From contig NZ_FUZT01000010.1 in NCBI RefSeq assembly GCF_900167445.1, forward strand, positions 96,506 through 160,505: a DNA stretch of 64,000 nt. Reading direction: 5' to 3'. This stretch comes from Maledivibacter halophilus (GTDB lineage: Bacteria > Bacillota > Clostridia > Peptostreptococcales > Caminicellaceae). A model generated the notes under the pieces. The model was given only the letters and a program-made list of their open reading frames with translations. It made no database searches and was not told the origin of the DNA. The translations under genes and the position numbers were made by a program. Of this stretch, positions 41,521-50,329 are shown one piece after another (the first letter of the stretch is position 1; every line of letters begins with the position of its first letter).

Positions 41521-42978
41521 TCACATTCCCAGCACTTTAATATACTCAATACATTGATCTTCTGGCCCTTGTAAAAGGCTATGTTCTTCTTTTAATCTTA
41601 CAACATATTCTATCATTTCCTTAGTTATACGTTCACCGGGTGTAACAAGTGGAATCCCTGGAGGATAAGTCATTATCGATTCTCCGCTGACTTCTCCAGC
41701 CGCTTCTTCAAATCTTACTATTTTTTTTCTACTATAATATGCATCTCTAGGTGAAACTATTATCTCCGGATTTTTTAAAATATCTCGTTTACCTTTAATA
41801 ATTTTCTCCTTTTTATATTTCTGTGCTATATCCTTTAAAGCATCTATTAAAGCTTTTATAGATTCTTCAGTATCCCCCAAGCTTACTATGGCAAGTATAT
41901 TGTACATATCTCCCAGTTCAGTCTGAATATTATATTCGTCTGTTAAAATATCGTATACCTCAAATCCACTTAATCCTATTTTCCTTACGTTTACACCTAG
42001 TTTTGTTTCATCGAAATTGAATACACCTGGAGTTCCTATAAGTTCTTTACCAAAGGCATATAGTCCATTGGTTTTATTTATTTCATCCCTAGCCCATCTT
42101 GATAAATATAATACTCTTTCCAGCATTTTTTCTCCCCTGGTAGCTATTTGCCTCCTGGCAATGTCTAAGCTTGCCATCAGTAAATATGAAGCACTTGTAG
42201 TTTGAGTAAGATTAAGGGTAGTTTTTACATATTTTGAATCAATTAAGCCTTGATTTAATAACAGTATTGAACTTTGAGTTAATGACCCTCCTGTTTTATG
42301 GGTACTAACTGCACACATATCTGCACCTGCATCCATTGCTTCCAAAGGTAGTTCATCATGAAATTTCATGTGGGCACCATGGGCTTCATCAACAAGAACA
42401 GCCATATTATTTTTATGGGCTATATCAACTATTGATTTTAAATCAGAAGTGGCGCCATAATAGGTTGGATTTATTAAAAATATTGCTTTAGCATCTGGGT
42501 GATTTGCTATTACTCTTTTGACTTCATCAAAGCTTATTCCCATGGCAATACCTAATTCATCATTTATTTCAGGTTGAATATATACTGGAATGGCACCACT
42601 AAGTATCAAAGCAGTTGTTGCTGATTTATGTGCATTTCGTGGAAGTATTATCTTATCACCTGGACTACATGCACTCATAATCATTGTTTGAACTCCAGCT
42701 GTAGTTCCATTTACAAGAAAGAATCCATAATCTGCACCATAGGCTTTGGCTGCAAGGTCTTCTGCTTCTTTTATTACTCCTATAGGATTACATATATTAT
42801 CTAAACTCTTCATGGCATTTACATCTAGTTCTAGCATAGCCTGACCAAAATAATCTGTCATTTCTTTTATACCTATCCCATGTTTATGGCCTGGAACATC
42901 AAAGGGGATGACATTTTTTTTATGATATTCCTTCATAGCTTCAAATAGAGGAGCTCTATTTTGATTCAATAAGTTCAA
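41521..42978 (-). CDS. Orn/Lys/Arg decarboxylase family (PLP)
   Basis: A 485-aa fold-type I decarboxylase of the short, SpeA-like Gram-positive branch. It shows FDVPGHKHGIG, LVNGTTAGVQTMIMSACSPGDKIILPRN, INPTYYGATSDLK and DEAHGAHM. The PLP lysine is in VSTHKTGGSLTQSS, and IMTYPPGIPLVTPGERIT lies in the C-terminal domain. It makes agmatine, cadaverine or putrescine from arginine, lysine or ornithine; which one is not visible. The start is TTG 42978 with a weak GGATGTGG site. Monocistronic. Confidence 0.92.
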   Translation of the reverse strand: MNLLNQNRAPLFEAMKEYHKKNVIPFDVPGHKHGIGIKEMTDYFGQAMLELDVNAMKSLDNICNPIGVIKEAEDLAAKAYGADYGFFLVNGTTAGVQTMIMSACSPGDKIILPRNAHKSATTALILSGAIPVYIQPEINDELGIAMGISFDEVKRVIANHPDAKAIFLINPTYYGATSDLKSIVDIAHKNNMAVLVDEAHGAHMKFHDELPLEAMDAGADMCAVSTHKTGGSLTQSSILLLNQGLIDSKYVKTTLNLTQTTSASYLLMASLDIARRQIATRGEKMLERVLYLSRWARDEINKTNGLYAFGKELIGTPGVFNFDETKLGVNVRKIGLSGFEVYDILTDEYNIQTELGDMYNILAIVSLGDTEESIKALIDALKDIAQKYKKEKIIKGKRDILKNPEIIVSPRDAYYSRKKIVRFEEAAGEVSGESIMTYPPGIPLVTPGERITKEMIEYVVRLKEEHSLLQGPEDQCIEYIKVLGM

Positions 42979-43172
42979 ATTTTACCACATCCTTTTTTAT
43001 CTATATTGAAATAATCTTAAATCTTTAATTTATATATCTTAAAAATATTCATTTACTGTTTTTTGAGATGTATAAATCAAACCTACAATTTATTTTCTAT
43101 ATTAATATATTTAATTATATTTTTTACTAAATTGCAATAATTAATTATTGTAAATTTAATTTATATTATACA

Positions 43173-43209
43173 AAAAAAATTAAGGCTAAAAAGACAGCCT
43201 TAATTTTTT
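43173..43209 (-). terminator. Terminator of the HD-domain gene
   Basis: AAAATTAAGGCTG and AGCCTTAATTTT pair on the minus strand with a T-run, 2 bp from the stop. Confidence 0.85.
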
Positions 43210-43210
43210 A

Positions 43211-43780
43211 CTATTCTATTAAACTCAAACCCTGTTCCTTTAATTCCTTCTCTCTTTTAACTAAAGCGTCTATAACCGTTTGAATATGCTCTGTCAGTTC
43301 TATGCCAAGCTCCTGGGCACTGTTTTTAATTTGATCTCTATCTACAGCCTTGGCAAAAGCTTTATCCTTCAGTTTTTTCTTAACTGATTTCACCTTTAAT
43401 CCTTCAAATTTATTTGGTCGTACAAGTACACAAGCGATTACAAAGCTAGACAGTTCATCTACAGCATATAGTGTCTTTGCCATTTGAGTTTCCCTTGGTG
43501 TATTTGTATAATCAGCATGACCTTTGACAGCCATTACAAAATCTTCAGGATAGCCTTTCTCTTTTAATATTTCTGCTCCCTTAAAGGGATGATCATCAGG
43601 ATATTTTTCAAAATCAATATCATGCAAAAGTCCACATGAAGACCATACTTCTATATCCTCACCGAATTTTTCAGCATATCCCCTCATTGATGCTTCAACT
43701 GCCAAACAATGTTTTAATAAGCTCTTAGAATCTACATATTCTTTAAGTAAATTGAAAGCTTCTTCTCTTGTTATTTCCAT
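43211..43780 (-). CDS. HD-domain metal-dependent hydrolase
   Basis: A 189-aa single HD domain: SLLKHCLAVEASMRGYA, GLLHDIDFEKYPDDHPFKG (HD pair) and VKGHADYTNTPRETQMAKTLYAVDELSSF. This subgroup (HDIG-type hydrolases) is predicted to be a phosphohydrolase; the substrate is unknown. GGGAGGAT precedes the ATG. Monocistronic with its own terminator. Confidence 0.88.
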   Translation of the reverse strand: MEITREEAFNLLKEYVDSKSLLKHCLAVEASMRGYAEKFGEDIEVWSSCGLLHDIDFEKYPDDHPFKGAEILKEKGYPEDFVMAVKGHADYTNTPRETQMAKTLYAVDELSSFVIACVLVRPNKFEGLKVKSVKKKLKDKAFAKAVDRDQIKNSAQELGIELTEHIQTVIDALVKREKELKEQGLSLIE

Positions 43781-43940
43781 TTTAATCCTCCCTATATTGT
43801 TTTATATAAATCATTGCCATCTTTATGTATAAAGATAACTAAATCAAAAGGTAAATTTATACAAACCTTAATCTTACTTATTTTTAATTTTTCTACTTAT
43901 ATACTATTAAATCCTTTAAAAATTTATTTTTATTTCAAAA

Positions 43941-43998
43941 AATGATAAAGCACGTCTTATATTAGCGAAATTTATGGCTGTAAGACGTACCTTATCAT
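43941..43998 (-). terminator. Terminator at the end of the sugar-alcohol operon
   Basis: TGATAAGGTACGTCTTA and TAAGACGTGCTTTATCA pair with two irregular positions, then TTTTTTG on the minus strand. Confidence 0.8.
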
Positions 43999-44005
43999 AT
44001 TTTCA

Positions 44006-45190
44006 TTAATATAGTTTTTCAATAATATATTCTGAAGCATTTTTTAAAACATCAATTTCTGCTCCATAGGATAATATTGTATATCTTTTTCTAGTAAATC
44101 TAGCTTTCAATAAGGCTTCTTTTAACAAATCCTTTTCGATTCCATAATCAATAGGAGATTTGGAAAGTCCAATTGCCCTTAACCATTTTTCTACTTCTAA
44201 AGTATCTGGTACATATTTCTCTAATGATTTTTTTAATTCTCTACTGTTTCTACTATTTTTAAATTCTTTTGACTCAAGTATATAATTATATACTATACTT
44301 CCAATTAGTGTTCCAATAGCCACAGCGGTTCCATGATAAATTGGCTTTCTTCCCTTTTTCATAAAATCCACTTCAAAATAATGGGCAAGCAAATGCTCTG
44401 TTCCCGAGGCCGGTCTGGAATCTCCAACAATGGATATTGCTAACCCCGACAAAATTAGCGCCTTTAAAAGTTCATTAATTCCTTTTTCTTCTCTATTATA
44501 AATATTATTTGCATTTTCAATACATATGCTTGTGGCACTTTCCACAAGATTTGCAGCATACTCACAAAAATATTCTCCCTTGAGCTTAACAGATAATATC
44601 CAATCGCTAAGGGATATTTTTTTCCCAATTATATCTCCAAATCCTGACTGAATCATATCTAATGGAGCATTCTTGATTATATCAATATTTCCTAATATAG
44701 CTTCAGGAGGAACTCCTGGAAAAGTTATTTTTTCATTTTTTAGAATTAGTGAAGATACAGCCGATGCATATCCATCCATTGAAGGTGCCGTTGGTAGGGA
44801 TATAAAAGGCACTCCTAATCTGCTTGATATAAAGCGAACTAAATCATTTATCGTTCCAGAACCTACTGCTATCATTCCATCTATTTTAAAACCTCTATTC
44901 ATTAAAATAGTCCCTATGGCCTTTTCATCTGGTACTAATTTCTCATCATCAAATACTACTGATTGTATTTTAAATTCTTTTTTTAAATAACCTATTATTT
45001 TTTCTCCCTGTATTTCATAGGTATGGATATCCGATACAATTAAAATATCATTTCCTTTAAAAAATCTTTTACAGATTTCTGATATTCCTTTTATATTATA
45101 TTTTAAATCAATATATTCAATAGGAATATAATGTTTATTACCGCATTTACATAAAATATCCTTATTAATTATTTCTGTAAAATCACTCAT
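44006..45190 (-). CDS. sn-glycerol-1-phosphate dehydrogenase (AraM/EgsA-like)
   Basis: A 394-aa iron-dependent alcohol dehydrogenase-fold protein that reduces dihydroxyacetone phosphate to sn-glycerol 1-phosphate. It has GMIAVGSGTINDLVRFISSRLGVPFISLPTAPSMDGYAS, DIIGKKISLSDWIL, GDSRPASGTEHLLAHYFE (metal His) and the second His in IYHGTAVAIGTL. AraM of B. subtilis sits directly after the phosphatase AraL; the same order occurs here (AraL-like at 45360). The gap between them holds two repeat fragments. Confidence 0.88.
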   Translation of the reverse strand: MSDFTEIINKDILCKCGNKHYIPIEYIDLKYNIKGISEICKRFFKGNDILIVSDIHTYEIQGEKIIGYLKKEFKIQSVVFDDEKLVPDEKAIGTILMNRGFKIDGMIAVGSGTINDLVRFISSRLGVPFISLPTAPSMDGYASAVSSLILKNEKITFPGVPPEAILGNIDIIKNAPLDMIQSGFGDIIGKKISLSDWILSVKLKGEYFCEYAANLVESATSICIENANNIYNREEKGINELLKALILSGLAISIVGDSRPASGTEHLLAHYFEVDFMKKGRKPIYHGTAVAIGTLIGSIVYNYILESKEFKNSRNSRELKKSLEKYVPDTLEVEKWLRAIGLSKSPIDYGIEKDLLKEALLKARFTRKRYTILSYGAEIDVLKNASEYIIEKLY

Positions 45191-45221
45191 TATTGCACCC
45201 CATTTTATACAATATTAATGT

Positions 45222-45352
45222 GTATAAATTAACTATTTTACTGGAATATCTTTAGATGAACAACTTTAAAGATTAATGAATTTCAAAGAAAAAGTGCTGA
45301 GACGTTTATTATTTTCTATGAAACTTATATTAAATTCTAACATTATTTATGC
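45222..45352 (+). repeat. Family 2 half element joined to family 3 copy 2
   Basis: 45222-45255 repeats the 34-bp GTATAAATTAACTATTTTAC-TGGAATATCTTTAG. It is followed at 45258 by GAACAACTTTAA and an AT-rich stretch resembling 40047-40141. Together they fill the gap between the araM- and araL-like genes. Confidence 0.65.
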
Positions 45353-45359
45353 ATAGTGA

Positions 45360-46151
45360 TTAAATTATTGTTATTAAATCTTTTATAGAATTAAATACAT
45401 AATCTGCTTTAATCTGTGATTTTTTATACATCTTCTCTGTAGTTTCTCCTGTCAAAACCAATATAGTAGTAATGCCTAAATCCTCACCTGCTTTTATGTC
45501 TGTATATAATCTATCTCCAACTATAGCAATTTCTTCTCTATTTAGTTTGTATTTTTCTATAATCATATAAATTATATATTTATTAGGCTTCCCTATGATT
45601 AAAGGGGATTTTCCAGTAGAAGCTTCAAACATCTTTATCATAGAACCTGTATCTGGCATAAACTTCTTGCCTTTAAGGGGACAATTGAAATCTGGATGGG
45701 TGGCTATAAAGGGAACCCCTTCCATTATAAAATCACATGCCATCCAAATTTTCTCATAATTAAGAGTAGTATCAAAACCTAGAACTACAAAGTCTGGTTT
45801 ATCTGATTTTTCCTTCACTAATCTAAATCCTGACTTTGTAAATTCTTCTTCTAAAAAGGAGTTTCCCATGAGGAAAACTTTAGCCTTCTCCTTTTTCATT
45901 TTTAAATATAAAATAGTTGCCTCTCCAGATGTAAAAATTTTTTCTTTATCTGCACTATAACCTAAATCAGCTAATTTTTCTTTATATGCTTCTTTATTCT
46001 TAGATGAGTTATTTGTTAGGAAAATAAAGTCTTTGTTTTTATACTCTAAATGCTGTAAAAACTCCAATGCTCCATCAATAAGACAATCATCTAAATATAT
46101 TGTGCCATCCATGTCCAGTAAAAAGCATTTTATATCTTTTAATTCCTTCAT
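45360..46151 (-). CDS. HAD-IIA sugar-phosphate phosphatase (AraL/NagD-like)
   Basis: A 263-aa HAD phosphatase: CFLLDMDGTIYLDD (nucleophile Asp), FLTNNSSKNK, IIGKPNKYII and AIVGDRLYTDIKAGEDLGI, with the large C2-type cap of the NagD family. It probably removes phosphate from excess sugar phosphates. ATG 46151 has GGAGGTTTAT upstream; the ATG at 46163 lies inside that site. It follows the transketolase gene by 19 nt and precedes the AraM-like gene, mirroring araL-araM of Bacillus. Confidence 0.9.
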   Translation of the reverse strand: MKELKDIKCFLLDMDGTIYLDDCLIDGALEFLQHLEYKNKDFIFLTNNSSKNKEAYKEKLADLGYSADKEKIFTSGEATILYLKMKKEKAKVFLMGNSFLEEEFTKSGFRLVKEKSDKPDFVVLGFDTTLNYEKIWMACDFIMEGVPFIATHPDFNCPLKGKKFMPDTGSMIKMFEASTGKSPLIIGKPNKYIIYMIIEKYKLNREEIAIVGDRLYTDIKAGEDLGITTILVLTGETTEKMYKKSQIKADYVFNSIKDLITII

Positions 46152-46170
46152 ATAAACCTCCATCCAGAAG

Positions 46171-47094
46171 TTATATCAACTCTTTTACTTTTTCAATAAT
46201 ATTTTCAACTGTTAATCCATATTTTTTTAGCAGCTCTTCTGGTTTTCCTGATTCTCCAAATTCATCATTTATACCAATCTTTAATACCTTTGTAGGATAA
46301 GTAGATGATACGGCATCACAAACTGCGCTGCCTAACCCACCGATAACAGAATGTTCTTCAACAGTTATAATTCCCTTTGTTTCTTTTGCTGCCTTTGCAA
46401 TTAAATCTTTATCTATAGGTTTAATGGTTGAAATATTAATTACCCTTGCTTTAATTCCTTGCTTTTCGAGTAAGTCTGCGGCATCTATACATTTACTAAC
46501 CAATAATCCCGTACCTATAATAGTTATATCAGAACCTTCTTTAATAACATTTCCCTTACCCATAACAAATTTATAATTTTCATCAAATATAGTAGGAACC
46601 GCTAATCTTCCTAATCTTAGGTATACTGGTCCATCGATATTTGCAGCTGCCCTTACAGCCTGCCTTGCTTCAATATCATCTGCCGGTACAATTACTGTCA
46701 TATTTGGCAAAGACCTCATAATAGCTATATCTTCAACTGCTTGATGGGAACCTCCATCTTCTCCCACTGTTATTCCAGCATGGGTTGCTGCAATATTGAC
46801 ATTTAATTTTGGATAGCATATTGAATTTCTAATTATTTCAAAGGCTCTACCTGCTGCAAAAACAGCAAAGGTACTTGCAAATGGTATCTTACCTACTACT
46901 GCAAGGCCTGCAGCCATACCCATCAGGTTTTGTTCTGCTATTCCAGCATTTATAAATCTATTTGGAAATTTTCCTTTAAAGTTTGCAGTTTTAGTAGATT
47001 TTGATAAGTCTGCATCTAAAACAACAATATTATTATTTTCTTCTCCCAATTTAACCAACTCTTCTCCATAGGATACTCTTGTTGCAATACCCAT
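46171..47094 (-). CDS. Transketolase, C-terminal subunit
   Basis: The 307-aa pyrimidine-binding and C-terminal half of a split transketolase: VVLDADLSKSTKT, FINAGIAEQNLMGMAAGLA, HAGITVGEDGGSHQAVEDIA and TVEEHSVIGGLGSAV. It needs the partner encoded immediately upstream, with which it overlaps (TAATG). In this operon it would link pentulose 5-phosphate to the pentose phosphate pathway. Confidence 0.94.
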   Translation of the reverse strand: MGIATRVSYGEELVKLGEENNNIVVLDADLSKSTKTANFKGKFPNRFINAGIAEQNLMGMAAGLAVVGKIPFASTFAVFAAGRAFEIIRNSICYPKLNVNIAATHAGITVGEDGGSHQAVEDIAIMRSLPNMTVIVPADDIEARQAVRAAANIDGPVYLRLGRLAVPTIFDENYKFVMGKGNVIKEGSDITIIGTGLLVSKCIDAADLLEKQGIKARVINISTIKPIDKDLIAKAAKETKGIITVEEHSVIGGLGSAVCDAVSSTYPTKVLKIGINDEFGESGKPEELLKKYGLTVENIIEKVKELI

Positions 47095-47924
47095 TACTCT
47101 CCCTCCTTTTCAATAAACCCCTTCAATTCATTGAAGGCTTTTAGTCTTTCCTCATTAGATGGTGCCACGCCATGCCATCCAATTTGATTTTCCATAAAGG
47201 TTACTCCTTTTCCCTTCACTGTTTTTGCAATAATAGCAGTTGGCTTTTCTTTTTTATTCCTCGCTTGGGTAAATGCCTTTTTTATTTCTTCAAAGGAATG
47301 TCCATCTATTTCTATTGTATTCCAGCCAAAGCTTTCCCACTTTTCCTTTAAAGGGCTAACTTTCATAACCTCATCGTTGGCTCCATCTATTTGCAATCCA
47401 TTATTGTCTATAATTGCCACCAAGTTATCAAGTTTGTAATGGCTTGCTGCCATTGCAGCTTCCCATACAATGCCCTCCTGCAATTCTCCATCTCCTAGCA
47501 AAGTATATACTCTGGATTTTTTACTATCTATTTTATTTCCTATTGCTATTCCCACCGAAGCTGAAAACCCTTGACCTAGTGATCCTGTTGACATTTCAAC
47601 CCCCTGAACTTTTTTCATATCTGGATGTCCCTGAAGAAAACTGCCTACTTTCCTCAAACTTTTTAAATCTTCAATATCAAAAAATCCCTTCATTGCAAGT
47701 ACCCCATAAAGTACTGGTGCAGCATGTCCTTTGCTCAAAATGAATCTATCTCTATTGGGATCATCTTTATTGTTAGGATTAATATTCATTTCTTTGTAAT
47801 ATAGATACGTTAGAATATCAGCTGCTGAAAGACTTCCTCCCGGATGACCTGAACCTGCCTCAGTCAACATATCTATTATGTGAAGCCTTAACTCATTAGC
47901 ATATTTATTCATTTTTTCTATCAT
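47094..47924 (-). CDS. Transketolase, N-terminal subunit
   Basis: The 276-aa thiamine-diphosphate half: EAGSGHPGGSLSAADILTYLY, FILSKGHAAPVLYG, GSLGQGFSASVGIAIG, LLGDGELQEGIVWEA and DNNGLQIDG. ATG 47924 follows GGAGGTG; the ATG at 47948 would put that site inside the gene. It overlaps the end of rpiB by 20 bp, so the two are tightly coupled. Confidence 0.94.
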   Translation of the reverse strand: MIEKMNKYANELRLHIIDMLTEAGSGHPGGSLSAADILTYLYYKEMNINPNNKDDPNRDRFILSKGHAAPVLYGVLAMKGFFDIEDLKSLRKVGSFLQGHPDMKKVQGVEMSTGSLGQGFSASVGIAIGNKIDSKKSRVYTLLGDGELQEGIVWEAAMAASHYKLDNLVAIIDNNGLQIDGANDEVMKVSPLKEKWESFGWNTIEIDGHSFEEIKKAFTQARNKKEKPTAIIAKTVKGKGVTFMENQIGWHGVAPSNEERLKAFNELKGFIEKEGE

Positions 47925-48375
47925 TATCTGCACCTCCAGTTTCTTCATAATTTCTTATGAAATCTATTCTTTTCCTATGCCTTCCTCCATGAAAAGGGGT
48001 GTTAAGCCATTTTTTTACAATTTCCACTGCAAGACCTTTACCGATCACTCTTTCTCCCATACAAAGGATATTTGAATTATTATGTTCCCTTGTGGCTTCC
48101 GCTGAAAATACATCATGAACTAAGGCTGCTCTAACACCCTTAACTTTATTTGCCATTATAGACATTCCTATTCCCGTTCCACAAATAAGTATTCCCCGTG
48201 AATTCTCTTCACCGGCAACCTCCTCTGCAACTTCCATTGCAATAGGCCCATAGTCAACAGAATTTGTAGAATAGCAACCATACTCTACAAATTCTATTTT
48301 CAATTCTTTTAATAGGGTAATAATTTGCTTTTTTAAGTAAAAACCACCATGGTCACTACCAATATGCACCTTCAT
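47905..48375 (-). CDS. rpiB: Ribose-5-phosphate isomerase B
   Basis: Interconverts ribose 5-phosphate and ribulose 5-phosphate. The 156-aa protein has MKVHIGSDHGGFYLKK, GYGCYSTN-like YGPIAMEVAEEVA, the catalytic Cys in ILICGTGIGMSIMANKVKGVRAA and HNNSNILCMGERVIG. ATG 48375 with GGAGG is chosen over an upstream frame that overlaps deoC. Related LacA/B isomerases are an alternative, but the length and motifs fit RpiB. Confidence 0.92.
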   Translation of the reverse strand: MKVHIGSDHGGFYLKKQIITLLKELKIEFVEYGCYSTNSVDYGPIAMEVAEEVAGEENSRGILICGTGIGMSIMANKVKGVRAALVHDVFSAEATREHNNSNILCMGERVIGKGLAVEIVKKWLNTPFHGGRHRKRIDFIRNYEETGGADNDRKNE

Positions 48376-48391
48376 AATTGACCTCCATCCC

Positions 48392-49063
48392 TTAATAATT
48401 TCCCTCAGCTTTCCCTCCAGATATAATTGCAACGGCTCCACTTGTTCCTATTCTATTAGCTCCAGCTTCTATTACAGCCTCAGCATCCTTTAATGTTCTA
48501 ATTCCTCCGGCAGCCTTTACTCCAAATTCTTCTCCTACAGCTGATCTCAATAGTTTAACATCTTCTACTGTGGCTCCTCCTCCATTAAAGCCTGTTGCTG
48601 TTTTAACATAATTGGCACCGGCTTCCATTATCAGTTTACATGAAGTAATCTTTTCTTCCTCTGTCAGTAATGCAGTTTCAATAATAACCTTAGTAATTAA
48701 TCCACTGGATGCCTTTACTACTTCCTCTATATCATGTTTGACAATATCGTATTCCTTTGACTTTAAAGCTCCTAAATTTATAAGCATATCTATTTCTTTA
48801 GCCCCATTTTTTATTGCTTCAATCGTTTCTGTTACCTTTGTTTTTGTTGTTGCTCCTCCAAGAGAAAAGCCTATTGGCACTCCAACTTTTACATTGGCAT
48901 TCTTCAGTAGCTCATTGGCATAGGAAACATAAAAAGGGTTTACAAATACTGTTTTAAATTTATACTTCTTTGTTGTTTCACAAAATCTCCTTATATCGTC
49001 CCTTGTAGCTGTGGGCTTTAAAAGTGTATAATCAATTATATCTACTAACTTTTCCTTATCCAT
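48392..49063 (-). CDS. deoC: Deoxyribose-phosphate aldolase
   Basis: Splits 2-deoxyribose 5-phosphate into glyceraldehyde 3-phosphate and acetaldehyde. The 223-aa barrel has DYTLLKPTAT, VGVPIGFSLGG, KVIIETALLTEEEK, the Schiff-base Lys in YVKTATGF and VKAAGGIRTLKDAEA. GGAGG precedes the ATG. Its presence in a pentitol-type operon is not obligatory for pentitol use and may indicate a wider substrate such as deoxy sugars. Confidence 0.94.
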   Translation of the reverse strand: MDKEKLVDIIDYTLLKPTATRDDIRRFCETTKKYKFKTVFVNPFYVSYANELLKNANVKVGVPIGFSLGGATTKTKVTETIEAIKNGAKEIDMLINLGALKSKEYDIVKHDIEEVVKASSGLITKVIIETALLTEEEKITSCKLIMEAGANYVKTATGFNGGGATVEDVKLLRSAVGEEFGVKAAGGIRTLKDAEAVIEAGANRIGTSGAVAIISGGKAEGNY

Positions 49064-49084
49064 AAAAAAACCTCCATTATATTT

Positions 49085-50116
49085 TTATTCAACGGGTGTC
49101 ATAATAACTTTAATTGCATCTCCATTTTTTATAGTTTCATATGCTTTATCCCACTCTGTTATTTTAAACTCATGGGTTACTAAGGCTTTACTATTTACAA
49201 GATTGTCATCCATAAGCTTTAAGGATGGTTCCCAGTCCCTTGGCTTTTGGCTTCTACATCCTATTACTTCAATTTCTTTTTGAACTATTTTTTCAAAATC
49301 CGTCATAATTTCTGCTGTAGGAAAAATTCCCACTTGAATATATTGTCCTTTTTTTCTTAAGAGATCTAATCCCATTTTTACTGCAGGTACTGCCCCAGCA
49401 CATTCAAAAGCTATATCTGCACCATATCCATTAGTCACATCATCTACTATTTTCTTTACATCTTCATTTTGAATATCTACAGCAAAATCTATTCCCAATT
49501 CCCTTGCCTTTTCTAGTCTGATCTTATCCTTTTCTAATCCTGTAATCACAACCTTAGCTCCATAGGATTTTGCAACCTGTGCAGTAAGAAGTCCTATAGG
49601 TCCTGGTCCAAGAACTACTACAATATCTCCTTCCTTTATATCTGATTTACTAACTGCATGATATGCACAGGCAAGGGGTTCAGTTAAGGCGGCAGAAACA
49701 TAATCTACATTCTCAGGCAATTTATGAACACTTTCTTTGCGGGCTATTACATATTTTGTAAATCCTCCATTCTGCTGGCTCCCCAATCCTTTTCTGCTTT
49801 TACATAAATTGTAATCCCCAGAATAGCAGTACTTACACTCTCCACAAATATAGAATGTTGTTTCTGAAGTAACCCTATCTCCAATTTTAAAATCATCTAC
49901 ATTTTCTCCAACCTCCACTATCTCCCCTGAAAATTCATGGCCCAATATTACTGGAACCTTCACCTTATATTTTCCCTCATAGGTATGTAAATCCGAGCCG
50001 CAAATACCAGCATATTTAACTAAAATTTTAACCTGGTCCCTGCCAGCCTTTGGTTCCTCTACTTCAACCAGTTCTAAACTGCCAAATCCCAATTCTTTTT
50101 TCATTAGGGCTTTCAT
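49085..50116 (-). CDS. Zinc-dependent polyol (phosphate) dehydrogenase
   Basis: A 343-aa medium-chain dehydrogenase of the sorbitol/galactitol-phosphate type: the catalytic zinc site CGSDLH with GHEFSGEIVEVG, four structural zinc cysteines in CGECKYCYSGDYNLC, and the NAD fold VVVLGPGPIGLLTAQVA. It likely oxidises the phosphorylated polyol delivered by the PTS to a ketose phosphate. ATG 50116 has GGAGGTTATAAAG upstream; the ATG at 50131 is within that site. Confidence 0.92.
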   Translation of the reverse strand: MKALMKKELGFGSLELVEVEEPKAGRDQVKILVKYAGICGSDLHTYEGKYKVKVPVILGHEFSGEIVEVGENVDDFKIGDRVTSETTFYICGECKYCYSGDYNLCKSRKGLGSQQNGGFTKYVIARKESVHKLPENVDYVSAALTEPLACAYHAVSKSDIKEGDIVVVLGPGPIGLLTAQVAKSYGAKVVITGLEKDKIRLEKARELGIDFAVDIQNEDVKKIVDDVTNGYGADIAFECAGAVPAVKMGLDLLRKKGQYIQVGIFPTAEIMTDFEKIVQKEIEVIGCRSQKPRDWEPSLKLMDDNLVNSKALVTHEFKITEWDKAYETIKNGDAIKVIMTPVE

Positions 50117-50243
50117 CTTTATAACCTCCATTAAAATATTTAAATAATATCTATTGATAATACTTTCTATTTCTAGTTTCCTATTGACATTATTAATTCT
50201 ACATATGATAATATTTTTTGAAGATATAATATTTATCTTTAAA

Positions 50244-50288
50244 GTTGGCTAACATACGAGTTTTAGTGGGCAAGTATGTTAGCTGAAC
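50244..50288 (-). terminator. Hairpin between PTS IIC and dehydrogenase genes
   Basis: GCTAACATAC and GTATGTTAGC pair perfectly with flanking GTT/AAC, loop about 16 nt, only a short T-run after it. It may act as a partial terminator or processing site in the operon. Confidence 0.5.
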
Positions 50289-50329
50289 TTTTCTAAATTA
50301 TATACATTATATTTGAGCCTATATGGATT

